A stretch of 64,000 nucleotides of DNA from Piliocolobus tephrosceles (GCF_002776525.5 NC_045436.1:7293918-7357917); one strand, 5' to 3'; shown: positions 24,521-37,595, numbered from the stretch's first letter. Program-made: numbers and translations. Notes: a model not told the origin generated them from the sequence alone.

Positions 24521-24687
24521 GCTCAGAGGAGGCTGTCATGAGTATGTAAGATATAAGATATGAGGCAGTTTGCAATCACTTGCAAGAAGAATTCAGAAGA
24601 ATTTAGGATAAGAGTTGACCGAGAAAAAGCTGCGCTAATGGTAATGACCTGTATGACAGCCAACATGTCAAGAAAACAGCAAACTGG

Positions 24688-24754
24688 GAGCACAATTTTT
24701 AGTCCTGGATCTGTCCCTATCTTAGCTGTGTAAATTCAGAACAGTCACTTGGTC
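24688..24754 (+). repeat. MIR fragment
   Basis: Core-like run cttagctgtgtaaattcaga with cacttggtcttcctgggtct, as in MIR (tagctgtgtgaccttgggcaagtcactta). Confidence 0.5.
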
Positions 24755-24910
24755 TTCCTGGGTCTCATTCACTCAATTCAGCAAGTACCCGCTGAGCATC
24801 AACCGGTGCCAGGCACTGTTCTAGGCTCTGAAGATACCAGAGTAAACAGAAGTCCCCCCTGCCTTTGTGAAGTTTACTTTGATAAACTGTTAATAAATTT
24901 AAGAAGTCAT
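24755..24910 (-). repeat. L2 3' end, minus strand
   Basis: Reads ggtgccaggcactgttctag then ctctgaagatacca, agtaaacagaagtccc and ctttgtgaagtttac. This is the reverse complement of the L2 3' UTR near its terminus. Confidence 0.65.
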
Positions 24911-25059
24911 GAATTGAAAGTAATAGTAGGAAAAGTCCAAACAGGTTTCTCTACTTCTATTAATACCACCATGCTTTTTCAATTCATCTAACAGCATCTA
25001 CCACAGAGATCGCCCCCGAAACACACTGTACTGTGTGACTCTTTTCTATGCTAAATTCC

Positions 25060-25335
25060 CAGGGATCCCAAAGGCACATTTAATCCTTTTTATCAGAAAT
25101 TCATGGTCCTCCATGTTCTGGTTCCAACTCACTTTTCTAGCCTTATCTTCCAAAATTCTCTTTCGTGAACTTCATGCTCGAAGTAGGTCATTTGACATTT
25201 TCTCAAATATACTTTTCATATCCCACCTTTTCAAACTTGCTCATGTGCCTCTCTACCTGAAAAGCCTTCTCCTGTCACTTGTCCATAAGCCTACCTGTAC
25301 TTTAATCAGACTCAAGTATATTCTTGATATGACAC
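25060..25335 (+). repeat. L2 fragment, plus strand
   Basis: Follows the L2 3' region: aaattcatggtcctccatgt, tctggttccaactcactttt, agccttatcttc, gctcatgtgcctctctacct. The 103-codon frame at 25035-25346 is this decayed L2. Confidence 0.55.
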
Positions 25336-27668
25336 TGACTTTCTGAGCAGGGAAGAGAGAAGATCAGATGATGCCCAAGCAAGATAATTTGCCTTTTTGG
25401 ATTAAAGAGAAAAGTTTAAGGCAGGAAAGTGAATGAAGACATTATAAATTATGACTGAGATTGCACCATAATAAACAGATCCAAAAACATCTGGTTTTTA
25501 GAGTCAGTAGTTCTTGATTATGAACTGACTATGTAAGTGGAAATAAATTAGTCTAAATGGACTCAAAATTATATGATCACGAATAGGATGATAAAGCGCT
25601 TACTAGGTAGCAAATAGTAGGTTTTCAACAAATGCTGAGTAAATTCCCTTTTTAAATTTATGAATTAATTTTCCTTAAGAAATTAGTAAATTCCTAAAAA
25701 TAGACTGCAGTTAAATATTACATATTAATTCTTATTTTATATAAAAACATTTTTACACTAATCATGACTAAGTACAACTAAAATTCAGTGATTACTAAGT
25801 ATCATTTTAAAAAGAAATAAAATACAATACTAGTTAACATCACAGAAATATATAAATGGGTTTGTGCTCTTACATTTATAAGAAGTAGGGGTTGCGTGTT
25901 AAACAGCATATGAAATAATGTCATAGACTGTTATTTACATTAGATATCCTGCTTTATTTAAAAAAATAAAATTTCGAGACAGCTAAACACCACTATCACC
26001 CCTGTCTTCTCTCTGCTTCATTTTCTTTCTTTCCATCCTTTCATAGGCACCCACTAGTGTATAGCTGGTATGTATTTTCTCACTCACAGAACTCTAGTAC
26101 ATTCACTGTGTACTTCAGCTTGCCACCCCAAACATTTTCCCCCATGATAGAAGCAGGTGTATTTTTGTGGTGGACATATATTCTGGTACCATGTGAATCA
26201 GGTTCTGAGACATTGTCATCTCATCAAATTATGGCTGACTAAATCATAAAAAATCAATTATCTTAAACAGATAAGTCTAATACACATAGAATTCTATTCT
26301 ATGTGAGCTTAAGACATACATAAATAATTCAATATATTGTTTCAAATGTACCTTTATTCAATTTTTACATACTCTGTCTTGGGTCATGATGATGATCTAT
26401 TGTTTTCTCAGAATGTAGAACTAGTTGTCTCGTTTCAGAGTGTTTTCATTTTCACACTGCAGAGATTAATAAAATCTTCAAGCAGTCTCCTTCCAACAAG
26501 GTACCTCATTAGAGTTTAAAGTACACTGTAGGCATTTAGAAGTAGACATCCTGTTATTGCTAATTGAGATATTCCTGGAAATGGGGGCTGGAGATGAATT
26601 TTACAAAAAATACACAAGGAGGTTATTTTTAACTGAAAAGATACTATCAACTTTCTTTTTTAATAAATATATTTTTAAAATCTTGAATATTTAATTCTAT
26701 TCATTCTGCCTCAACTGAGGTGAGACAAATACTTTTAAGTTTACAATTCTGATGCCCAGCTCCTGAAAAACTTAAATATTAATCAGTATTAATGACTAAT
26801 ATTAATACATAAACAAGTATTTGAATAAATAGGGTGTTTATACTGATATCTGAGCATGAAAGCAAATAATGGTTTTTTTTTTTGATTTTTGAAAGACTTT
26901 GTACTTTGAATCTCCTATTCCTAACTGGAAGCACAGAAGTGAAGACTGAGCTTTGTTTTTGTACGAAATGTAATATGCATGAAATTTAAATATACTTTAA
27001 AGAAATCAAACATATTATCATACATTCACAGACCTTAGTAGTTTAAAAAAGGCCATGAATCTTGTTTAAAACAAACAATTGCACATTAAAAATAACTGAT
27101 GTATAAAGTCTTAGATTCTGAATTCCAAAATTTAATTGTTCTACCCATTAAAGACACCATTCCGGTTCAGCCCCTAATCACAACACGTGAAAGGCGCTAT
27201 AATGTATTGTCACTCAACTCTTAAAAACTCCAGAATTCACCAAGATGAAAACTATTGCTTTCAAAGTGGTCAACATAGGGGTTGCTGCCTTTTTCAGATG
27301 ACGAAGTCATTTCTCAATACAATACTGAGAACTTTCTCTTTGGAAAAGGCCTCACAGGCTTTTAGCATTATTTTTTCTGAATATAGCTAACTGTGGTAAA
27401 TACTCTCTCGGGAATAGATCCAATTTTTTTTGAAATAGCCAAATACTGGTTAGTCAAGCCGGTGAAGGAAGGCAAGCAATCAAACTAGTTAAATTGGTAT
27501 TTCATCCAATGAGGAATGCCTATAATAACAAGAACTATTTTTATCTGTGACTTGAAAATAAACTCAATTTCAAAAAAGTAGTTTCAAAAAAGTGTGGTTA
27601 ATGGTACTATCACGGGACATTGGAAAAGTAAGAATCTATTCATAATAAGGACAACCCCCTTCATTTTT
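25336..27668. other. AT-rich unique DNA
   Basis: Mostly unassigned. A possible MIR tail lies at 25590-25655 (agtaggttttcaacaaatgc). No gene seen. Confidence 0.4.
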
Positions 27669-27670
27669 AG

Positions 27671-27743
27671 AACCTCTGTTACGACCAAATACCAAAAGTA
27701 GCAGCATATGCAGTCCATAGCACAACCATTTCCCTGGAAGCTG
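27671..27743 (+). other. Exon-like segment (candidate)
   Basis: A pyrimidine-rich run ending cccccttcatttttag precedes 27671, and gctg|gtgagtaagc, a near-consensus donor, follows 27743. The 73 bases between are open in one frame only (24 codons). No protein family is recognised. It is on the strand opposite to the preferred promoter reading, so this may be chance or a cryptic exon. Confidence 0.2.
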
Positions 27744-27987
27744 GTGAGTAAGCATACTCCTTTTTTCCTAGGATTTCTCTGCAGAGGATGCTGTCACTTC
27801 TTATTCCTTAGGCAAGCTGCATTCACAAAAATACCACAAAAAGTTCCCATATATACACAAAGAAAGCAGGACACGTATGTAAAAATAAGCTAACCCAGTA
27901 GCAAATGTAAACATTTAGTATCTATTTTATTTGTTCACATTATGTATTATTTCTAGTTTTTTCTTTTCCTTTTTTTTTTAGAATTGT

Positions 27988-28125
27988 GAATCAGAGAATT
28001 GAAGAAACTCTACAGAACTTCTACAAGAAGCTACAGTGTTCAAAATCATTGATCTGGTTCACTTCCCTCCTTTTACAGGTAGTAATCCAGAAAAGTCCAG
28101 AGACTTTTCCAAGGCCACACCACCA
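27988..28125 (+). repeat. 138-bp near-identical duplicate, copy 1
   Basis: Gapless alignment to 29775-29912 with only two differences in 138 bases (acagtg/acggtg and ccacacc/ccatacc). Flanks are unrelated: it is preceded by a long T-rich tract ending in ag at 27981, and followed by aaaacgtttgctaattta. Inside it, ctccttttacag|gtagtaat is donor-like. The second half resembles old MIR/MER5-type sequence (ttttacag, ccaaggccacacca). Confidence 0.95.
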
Positions 28126-28745
28126 AAAACGTTTGCTAATTTACTTGACTTCCTAAGTAGAAGGTTTTAGCTGACCAAAACTATACAAAGACCACCAATA
28201 AATTAGCCTTGGGCACCAAAGAGTAAACACAAACATAATTTATCATTTTGCCAGGTTCAATAAAAACTATTCTGATGTGTTAATAGCCTTTAATAGTAAA
28301 AACATTAGCCATCAATTAAATAAACAAGCCATTAAATGGGGAATAGAAATGTCAATAAAGGCATAATCTACTAATTTTCAAATCAATGATGCTAATCATT
28401 GCTAGATATTAATCAAGGAGTGGACATTAGCTATATCATAGATGATCACATGTCATTAAAAAATCTGAATTAAAAATAAAAACAGGAGAGCAATACAAAA
28501 CATATATTGCCTCAATAAGCACTTGTTGATAAATTAAATGATTTGCCTTGAGCAAATATGAAAATGTTTGTAGCATCCAATCCAATGGTTAGAGTGTTTA
28601 TGAAAAGTTATAGACTGGTATCACATTTCTATTCTACAATAGGAAATAGAACTTATACGTAAAGCAAAATTTAGGACTAAAATCAAAACAAAACCTAATT
28701 TGACAACTTCACTGGATACAGAATTCACTAATGAAGAAAGACAAA
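28126..28745. other. Unique AT-rich DNA
   Basis: No gene or repeat identified between the first 138-bp copy and the next Alu. Confidence 0.45.
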
Positions 28746-29063
28746 GGCTGGGCATGGCGGTTCACGCCTGTAATCCAACACTTAGGAGGCTGAGGCAGGA
28801 GGACTGCGTGAGCCAAGGAGCTCAGAGACTAGCCTAGGCAATATGGTGGGACCCTTTTTCGACAAAACAATATTTAAAAAATTAGCTGGGCATGGTGGCA
28901 CACACCTGTGGTCCCAGCCATTGCCGAGGCTGAGGTGGGAGGATCACTTGTGCCTAGGAGTTGGAGGCTGTGGTGAGCCGTGTTCATGCCAAGACACTCC
29001 AGCCTAGGTATCGAGACAAGGCCTAGTCTCAAAAAAAAAAAGAAAGAAAAGGAAAAAAAAAAA
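28746..29063 (+). mobile_element. AluJ-type element
   Basis: Diverged plus-strand Alu from ggctgggcatggcggttcac to an impure A tail (aaagaaaaggaaaa). Old-type bases throughout. Confidence 0.9.
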
Positions 29064-29094
29064 GATATACATGATTTAGGTATTTGCATGTCTG

Positions 29095-29280
29095 GGTCCA
29101 AACCTCTCACTAACAACCAACTTAACTGTTCTATGACTCAGTTTCCATATCTTTAAAATAGAGATCATGAAAGTATTTAATTTCATGAGCTGTTCTGAAG
29201 ATGAGATGAAATCATATATAAAGGGTTTAACACAGATGCTATCTTTCAGTAAGTAATAAATGTCAGCTATTATTGGGCCT
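29095..29280 (+). repeat. MIR fragment
   Basis: Core and tail: tatgactcagtttccatatc, tttaaaatagagatca, agatgagatgaaatcata, gggtttaacacagatgct, agtaataaatgtcagctatt. In order with MIR. Confidence 0.75.
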
Positions 29281-29430
29281 TGGCTTCTCTTCTTACAAAA
29301 TGTCCAGTCTGGATTACATAATTTTGAAGATTATTTTCAGTTCTAAAAGTCTCTAATTCTATTCATTTTCTCAGGAAAAAGTAAAATTGTTTTTTAGAGT
29401 ATTGTGGGGTTTTGTTCTTTTTTTAAATTA

Positions 29431-29729
29431 GTTTTTATTTTGGGGAGACAGAGTCTTGCTCTGTCGCCCAGGTTGGAGTGCAGTGGCACAATCTCGGCTC
29501 ACTGCAATCTCCGCCCCCTGGGTTCAAGCGATTCTCCTGTCTCAGTCTCCTCAGTAGCTGGGATTACAGGTGCACGCCACCACACCCAGCTAATTTTCTT
29601 GTATTTTCAGTAAAGACGGAGTTTCTCCATGTTGGCCAGGCTGATCTTGAACTCCTGACCTGAGGTGATCCACCCACCTCAGCCTCCCAAAGTGCTGGGA
29701 TTACAGGCATGAGCCACCATGCCTGGCCC
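29431..29729 (-). mobile_element. AluS-type element
   Basis: Minus-strand full-length Alu from gagacagagtcttgctctgt to the head catgcctggcc. ttttgttct occurs on both sides and may be part of the target-site duplication. It ends 45 bases before the second 138-bp copy. Frames at 29404-29663 are Alu. Confidence 0.9.
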
Positions 29730-29774
29730 AGCTTTTTTTGTTCTCAAGGTGGATGAAGATGGAGCAAGAGAGCA

Positions 29775-29912
29775 GAATCAGAGAATTGAAGAAACTCTAC
29801 AGAACTTCTACAAGAAGCTACGGTGTTCAAAATCATTGATCTGGTTCACTTCCCTCCTTTTACAGGTAGTAATCCAGAAAAGTCCAGAGACTTTTCCAAG
29901 GCCATACCACCA
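29775..29912 (+). repeat. 138-bp near-identical duplicate, copy 2
   Basis: Direct repeat of 27988-28125, offset 1787 bases. Preceded by ggatgaagatggagcaagag, absent from copy 1, and followed by cttttcctcttcttctag. The 75-codon frame at 29719-29946 reads through this copy from the Alu head; it has no recognised domain. Confidence 0.95.
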
Positions 29913-30654
29913 CTTTTCCTCTTCTTCTAGCACTCCTCACCTGTAAATCTCTTGACAGCAAAATGTTTGTCAGTCCTTCCAGCATTCCTCACCTATTAAT
30001 CTTCTGGTAACACAATCATGGAAGGTATACTGATTCTTGTTCTGAATTATCATCTTAAAGACTATCTCTTCCCTACTTTAGTCAGCCAAAGAGAACTGCA
30101 TTAGAGATGATGTTTACCAGTTTTAAAAAATATTACAATCATGAGTATCTTTATCAATGTGTACACCTTTCAAGTTAACCGTAAATGTTAAGTTAACGTT
30201 TTTTTCTTACTCAAATTTACTGTTAGGCTTCAATGAACTTCTTTTCATTGTGGAAATTAACATTTTGCTTCACCTAAACACCCAACACCTATCGGAACTT
30301 AGCTACCCCCAAATCTCACCCAACAGAAAATGCAAAGAAATGGAGGCATTAAGCCAAAAGGTCTATGGAGAAGCCAAAACTAATGAAGTTAATAAAATTA
30401 GCTCTGAGTCTTTACTCAGAAACTTTCTGTTCTTATTTTATGCATAAATTACAATAACAACAACAAAATAACCCATGTTATTTGATGACAGAGCAGTAAG
30501 AAGTGAAAGCTGACAGCATGACAGGACCATTTAGACGGGGATATCCAGCCTCATCCGCTCCTATGTAAAACAATTATATTTTCACACAGAACAATAAAAT
30601 AACTGATGTTTGTAATGACCTTCCATCACTACAAAATTATATTTAGTGTACTTA
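29913..30654. other. Unique DNA
   Basis: An imperfect repeat of gcactcctcacct is seen at about 29931 and 29983. The 96-codon frame at 30157-30447 has no recognised family. Confidence 0.4.
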
Positions 30655-31450
30655 TCCAATAAGCATTCGAGACTTATGGAATAACTATTTTCTTAGCATC
30701 ATGCTTAGTGCTGGTATCTAAGGATGAATGAGACAAAGCGGTTTTCTGAAAGAACTTGTCCCCCTAGTGGGGAAGAGGGAAACGTAAACAAATGACTACA
30801 GGATCCTGTGTTAAGTGCTCACAGAAATAAGAATCAGGTGCTAAGGAAGCAAGAGAAGAGGAGGAGCCAGAAGAAATGCTGTGCAAGGCTGGCGCAGTGG
30901 CTCACGCCTGTCATCCCAGCACTTTGGAAGGCTGCGGCGGGTGGATCACCTGAGGTCAGGAGTTCGAGACCAGCCTGGCCAACATGGTGAAACCCCATGT
31001 CTACCAGAAACACAAAAAAATTAGCCAGGTGTGTTGGCGTGCGCCTGTAGTCCCAGCTACTCCAGAGGCTGAGACAGGAGAATCGCTTGAACCTGGGAGG
31101 CGGAGGCTGCAGTGAGCAGAGATCATGCCACTGCACTCCAGCCTGGGCAACAGAGTAAGACTCTGTCTCAAAAAAAAAAAAAAAAGAAATACCACACAAG
31201 TCAGCTCTTGGAAGCTCTGTGAGATGCAAGGAAGGGGCACAGGCATCAATGACCAGCGAAAATACTGGTGCGAAGGTGGGAGTGGAAGAGCAGTGGAGGG
31301 TGAGGTAGGATCACCAAGGGTCTGATAAAACACAATTCAGAATGACAACTGTGACGATAGTGTGGAGGCTAGATTAAAGAAAAGACAGGCAGAAGGCAGG
31401 GCAACCCAAATGGAAAGCTAGTGAAATAGTCTGCGGAGAGCTGAAGAGAG
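30655..31450 (-). repeat. L2 3' region, minus strand, split by an Alu
   Basis: Left part 30655-30886 reads aagcattcgagacttatgga, tgcttagtgctgg, aacttgtccccctagtgggg, gtaaacaaatgactaca, as the reverse complement of the L2 3' UTR. The right part after the Alu (gggagtggaagagcagtgga, aagggtctgat) continues less clearly to about 31450. Confidence 0.55.
30887..31185 (+). mobile_element. AluS-type element
   Basis: Plus-strand full-length Alu starting ggctggcgcagtggctcacg with a 16-base A tail. The flanks aagaaatgctgtgcaa and aagaaataccacacaag form a decayed target-site duplication. The 131-codon minus frame at 30834-31229 is antisense Alu. Confidence 0.9.
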
Positions 31451-34400
31451 CCTGAATTTGGGCCCTGATGGTGGAAACAGAGTGCGGGAATGAGAGAGTT
31501 TATACTTCATTTTAGACACCTTTTGATCCAATTTGCTTTTTAAATAAATGATTCTGAAACAAATAAGTCCTTTCTGGTCAAGAAAATGTGACTCTCTCCT
31601 GAACGAACTATTTTTGGTGATTTTGAGTCCCTGAGATTTTAGTGTTACATAATTCATAGCATGATGATAAGGAGATATCTCCAGTAAAGTCTGAAACAAT
31701 ACTTTAGGTATTTTGATAAGGGGCCAGTGTTTTCTTTCATATGATAAAAAGATTTATACTTAGCTCCCATTAATTGTAATAAAAAAGAATTCAGTATAAA
31801 GTGAAGCATACACTAAACTCCAATCAGTAATGTTTCACAGCTTTGCCTAGGAAAACAAAAACCTTGTATGCAGTACTTAATTGCTTTAACTGGAGTTTCC
31901 AAAAACATTAGATCTTGTACTGCGTTTAATAAAACTCTTCCTCTTATTGAACAATACTTGTTCAAACATTTAAGCAAGAATTCCATTTTATTGGAGTTGA
32001 TATGAAATACATCACAAGGAAAATCTTGGCCATAAAGTTAAGAAATATAAACTATAAATCTTATGGCTTTGTTTTAACTTCATAAGGGAAGTGATGACTC
32101 CAGAACAGCAGCAATAGAACTACTAAAACTTGAATAACTTTCAAGTAAACATACTTAGGCACTTGTTAAAACAAACATTATTCCCACCGCTAAAATCGAC
32201 GTTGGCAAGTCTCTCCTCTTACTAGCTTAAAAACAATTTGAAAAGTAGCAGAATTGCAGCTTCTTTGCAAAAAGACTAATCATTGTCATTAAAAGACCCT
32301 GAAAAGCAAATACAGAATGGTCAGTCGACCTGATCACCTTAATTTTTAACGAAGGGGTATTTCCATATAAGTCGATGTATGAAACACATTTATGAAAGAA
32401 ACTCTATCATTAAAAAGAAACTAATTTTAATTTTCACCTTCATTCTGATTATCTACAATCAGAGGAAATAATATTTGAAAATGAAAAGAATATGATAAAG
32501 CCATATGTAAAAATGTGTAAGTGATAAAACAAGCAGAGGTGGCTGTCATAAAATAGCCAAATGGTTTTTTCCACCTCCATCAAGGTCACTTTACTGATGA
32601 TGGGCTCAATAAGATGATAATGCATTTAACCACTTTCCTTGCATCTGACTTCGACCTCACAAATCCAAATGGCCTTGTTTAACTACCCTGGTCTTTCAGA
32701 ATTTCCCTGAACAAAGATAATTAAGGAGATGTACTGCCCCTGCTATCACAGGAATTGAAAGCCAAATAAACTTTTAAGAGCACAGCCAGGTGTCTACTCT
32801 GCTAATGTACAACTTTGAAGCAGGAGGTAAAATGAAATAATGGTTAAATAATTATAAAAGGTTAACAATGTTAAATTTGTTATATAAGGTAATTTTGTTT
32901 TATTTAAAAGAAAAGGCATAAAAAGAGATCTAGATTACATTTTACAGGTCTCTAGACAGCACGCCCTCTCTCTCTCCCTGCCGGAAACAGTTTAAGGCTA
33001 AGGAAAAAAATGGTGCTGTGCACAAACCAGGATGAAAACAATTCACTGAAACTTTCACACATCATTTTAATTTTTTACAAATTTTAATATATATAACTAC
33101 AAAAGACTAAAGTGTTTTTTTATGTTACTTCCATATTAGTCATTTTGTTACGCTTTGTAATATATTCTGCCTCTTTAATGTAAAAAACAAGACATTTATG
33201 TCAAACACTATTTAATATTAAGTGAGGGGAATAATAACATTTAAGAGAGAAACTCTGTTTTTCTTTTAAATACTACAGTATGTCGTTTCCCAAACTTAAC
33301 TATTATTTAAATGTGATATGCCCACAAATATTTGTGTGTACTTTTCAATTATTATTCCTCCCTTGTAAAATGAATTTACCATCATACCAACATACCATTC
33401 ATGGCATAAACTGTTTCTGGGAAACCAAAAAGGTAGTTGTTTTCAACCTGTAAAACAACTGCCAATAGTAAAATTTTTACTTTCAACAGCAAAAATTAAA
33501 AGTAGACATTTCAAAACTTAAATACATAGGATTTTAACTGAACAGCTGGGTTTGTAACTAAAATCAATGTATAAACAACAATCCTAAAACAACTGGTTTC
33601 TTAAACATGAAAATACCATCCTTTCAAACCTGCTATATATGTATATATATGTATACAGACAAAAAATAATCTCTATAGTACACACATTGTTGTTCTTTAT
33701 AGGGAAAACCAAATGTGGACATATCAGAAGACAACATATTCCAGATACCCAACGAGAGAACTCAGCTCAGGTCAGAAGGCCTTATGCAAAAATGAGTATT
33801 AGAATAACTTTTCATCTTAGACAAAACTCCAACAAGAGTTATACAAATTTTATGTATTGCATATTATCTACTGCTAGAGGTATCTGTCATACCAAACTGA
33901 TAAATCTAAGCGTAATACATTTCTAATGCAAAATATCTCTTTTAGAATAAAGAAATGTGTTATTTGGGCTTTAAAATAGTCAATGTTTATGGATATGGAA
34001 TCACTTCACGCCATTATAGCCAAAATAGCACTTATCATTCATAACTTAAAATCCATATTTATACGCTTTAGATTTGTCGAGATCAAAGTGATGTAGCAAA
34101 AATTTCACTAATGATCCTAATCTGAACCTTTGGGAACTCCCCTGCTCCTCTCGCCCATTCCTCTGATAGCCCTTATGCTTTCATTCCTTCCTCTCTGCCA
34201 GGAAGTTCCGCGGCTTGTATTTGTGACTGCAGTTGTATTAGCTAAGAACCAGGCCACTGAAAGATCTAACCATTTGGCCACAACTACTTAGAAGTTCTGG
34301 TCTAACCCAAAAGGGTACAGTTTACTGCACGCTGCCCTACGTGCCCCCCCTCAAAAAAAAATCTAAAAAGAAGACTTCTGCTCCTAATTATTTATTTATT

Positions 34401-37239
34401 TACTTTCTTCACCAAACCACTCTATCTCCTTCATGGCACCATTTTCACAACATTCAAATATCTTTAAGGAAGAATATCCTATTTCTCAAGTGTTAGGTGC
34501 TAAAGCACTCACATCTATGATAAGATAGAATAATTACAGCCGTCCTTTCATTTAAACTACATATGTCTGTATGTGTGCATGCATACATATAGATTTTCAT
34601 AGAATAAGAAATCCATAATAAAGCATCAATATATCATATTAGGGTAAAATTTAAACTTCCTTTAAATGAGGAAAAGTTACTATAAAATAACTCATTTTAA
34701 GAAAAATGTAAAACAAATATATTGTCCTGTATTTAGAATTTACATCTGGATTGCCAGAAAGGTGGCTTGTAAAAAATCTTTATTCACAATTGTTTAAAGT
34801 AAAGCCTACCAAACAAAATAAATTATAAACATAAAGAACTGATGTTCCAAAGCCCAGCCTCTTAATTGCTGATCAGAGCTGAAAACAGATCTTTTTTCTC
34901 CACTAATTGAATGAGTCTTGTTAAATCTTTTGAAATGAACTTTAGAAAATGCAAGAATACAGCATAGAACAGGTTCTTTAATTTGGGTCATTTTCTGTTA
35001 CTTGCAGTAGTGACGGGTGCTTAGCAACGCTGTTCTGGTGGCCCTTTTAAGGAAATGAATACCTGAAATACAGCATTTTAATCTACTTTATAGCATTAAT
35101 TATCAAGATCACTGTATTTCGACAGTGTCTCCTTTGCCACTTGCCTACATTATGAAAGAAAGGAGTCCCGTGAAAAATTGAATGTATTATTCCAGATGAC
35201 AGAAGATCCTGTGCACCCCCTTAACCAAGTCAAAATATGTAGGAACATAAAAACTAACAGTAAATAGAAGCTACAGAAAGCTTTAGTTCAAATGTTTAGA
35301 GAAGGATATTACACTGAAAATCAGTGTTCAGACATCAGTAGAAGAGTCCATGAGAAGTCGCTTTTCTTTTTCTAAATCTTCGAGAAGAATTAAATTCTAT
35401 TATGCCCTACACTAGGCCACTGCTATCTAAGAAACGTGATGCAACAGCCAAAATTTAGTATCATTTTATTTGGTAGTTAAAAATCTGCCGAATACTTTAA
35501 ATACTTATTTTTTTTAATAAAGGAGGGTTTTTACATGAGAAATAACAAGAATATCATTTGAATTATGGCCAAGTTATTCACTTCATATTTATTATAATGT
35601 GCTGCAATGATAAACTACTAAGAAGGCAGGAAAACAAGGTAAAATGCAGGGCTAGCAAGCAGTTTCTAAGAAATCAAACTGCCATGTCATACTCTGGAAA
35701 TACGTCCATTCACATCTTATTAATGATCAATACAACAGGTTAAGAAACAAGTCATTAAAAACATCTGGAATGCGCCTTTCTATCTTTTCCTGATGTCAAC
35801 TGTCATTGTTAAAAGTACAACTCTTTTAACTTTTTCCTCATAATTAAACAATTCATTTTAGCATCATGTCCTGAAGAAGGAACGTAACGCTCTTATACAG
35901 CACTATTCTTCTCTATCTTCACAGCTAATAAGAGATCAAGTGACTCCCTCTTTGTCTAGAATGTACCCTAATTTCAGTCTTTCACAGCCAATTTTTTAAA
36001 GCTTTTTAACACTTAGTCTCTGAAGATGAGAAAGGAACCAGGTGAACCACCTGCAATCATATTTTTGTAAGTTTCAGTCTATCAGTTAACGTATAATCAC
36101 CACCGCTTTAAATTAAACATACTTTATAGCGGATCTCAAATTCATCATCACATTGTGTAAATCACAGTATAAAATGGGATAACACCAACATTTCTCAAGT
36201 TTTTTAACCTCTTATAGCAGATGGCCTCTGCTTGGAGTTTAGTGTTTTGAACACTGCAGTTGCATTTTAATACCTGGGAGTCCGCTGAAAAAAACAGAAT
36301 GTGGGGCACGGACCAGTTACATGCTGCACTAAAATATTCGGCTGAGAGGGAGGCTTAGTTAAGTTAGCTGATTTCTAAAATGCCTTCTCTGGGTATTTTC
36401 AATCCTTTCTTAAGGACTACTTTAACAATTAGCACACAGAGGTCTTTGGATGGCTCTCTGAAACATTTAAAATCAGAGAACAAAAGGTTTATTTTAAAAA
36501 TGAAAACCTTGGCTTGTACAACTCCAGACGTGAATCTGCTTTCAATTACTGAAAGTATTTCCACTTTAGTGGAAGGGGATCAAACCTTCAACTACACCAT
36601 CTTAAGGCACTGAATTTGATTATATTAGGCTTTCAGAAGACAGAATGACTCTGTGACACAGGCACATATAGCTGTATATATCATTTATAAGATATTCCAC
36701 AGAGATAGAGACGCCAGCACAGGAGAGGGAGGAAATGTGACTTTCTCATTCCCAGAGCTGCCACAGATCTTTGTTTTGTTTTACTGAAATACACACATGA
36801 TTTCTACTTTAATAGACACAGCACAAGTTTTTCCAAACCATCTCCAACTATCTTTGCACAGGAGTAGCCTGCATCGAAGCACAACTGCAAAGTTGAATTT
36901 CTCTGAGACTGCTCTATTAAACCTGACAAAAATCACACCACGTATTTCGCAGGCAAAAGACTGCTCTCTAATGAGCAAGATTATTTTGTACCTTTTCCCC
37001 CATTAAGCAATTAGTATGATGGATTTTAGTTAATGGAACCAAAGGGCTGATTAATTTAAGCTCAATGCCGATTTTTGCACATTTCAGACATAAATTATCC
37101 AAAATCACTACTGCTAAGACTGGCTCCCAACGAATTCGCAAAAGTCACCGAATGCAGGCAAAAAGGCAGGTTTGCCTCAAGGATTAGGACAGTACACTAC
37201 TCATAAAAAAATCCATCTAATTAAAAATACCGGGAACAA
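31451..37239. other. Alu-free DNA flanking the CpG island
   Basis: No Alu, LTR or L1 could be recognised in almost 5.8 kb, and frames are short. A TATA/TATG microsatellite lies at 33633-33657. On the minus-strand reading of the promoter this would be the 5' part of the first intron, where regulatory elements often keep insertions out. I cannot measure conservation from one sequence. Confidence 0.45.
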
Positions 37240-37499
37240 AAGACTCCATTCTCCCCGCGGCTACCTGCACCACTCCGGGTGACGAAGTCATCGAGAAAGT
37301 TCAGCCTCCATCTCTTCGAAATCCTTAAATGTGGTCCCTCAGGGGTTAAAAAGCCACCTCATCTCAGATGCGAATGTTGCCTCCGCACCGATTCAAACCC
37401 GCGCCGAGCCTCCTCCCATTCCGACACCACAAGGGAGAAAAGCCGAGCCACCGGCCCCGGAGCTGAGCGCAGCCGCCGCCGCCACCGCCGCGGTCCCCG

Positions 37500-37525
37500 G
37501 AGCGAGCGAGCGAGCGAGCGAGCGA
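37500..37525 (+). repeat. (GAGC)n tetranucleotide run
   Basis: About six agcg/gagc units in a row inside the CpG island. On the minus strand this is (GCTC)n, a common feature of GC-rich 5' UTRs. Confidence 0.9.
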
Positions 37526-37577
37526 CCCTGCCGCGCGGGGAGCCTCACCAGGAGCCGCGCTCCGCCAGCCCGCCCCA

Positions 37578-37595
37578 GGCCGCCGCCGCCGCCGC
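37578..37595 (+). repeat. Short (GCC)n triplet run
   Basis: About five to six ccg/gcc triplets, next to the candidate minus-strand splice donor at 37603-37602. Confidence 0.85.

Noticed and set aside
30834..31333. Overlapping 110-131 codon minus frames
   Set aside because: Antisense of the Alu at 30887-31185.
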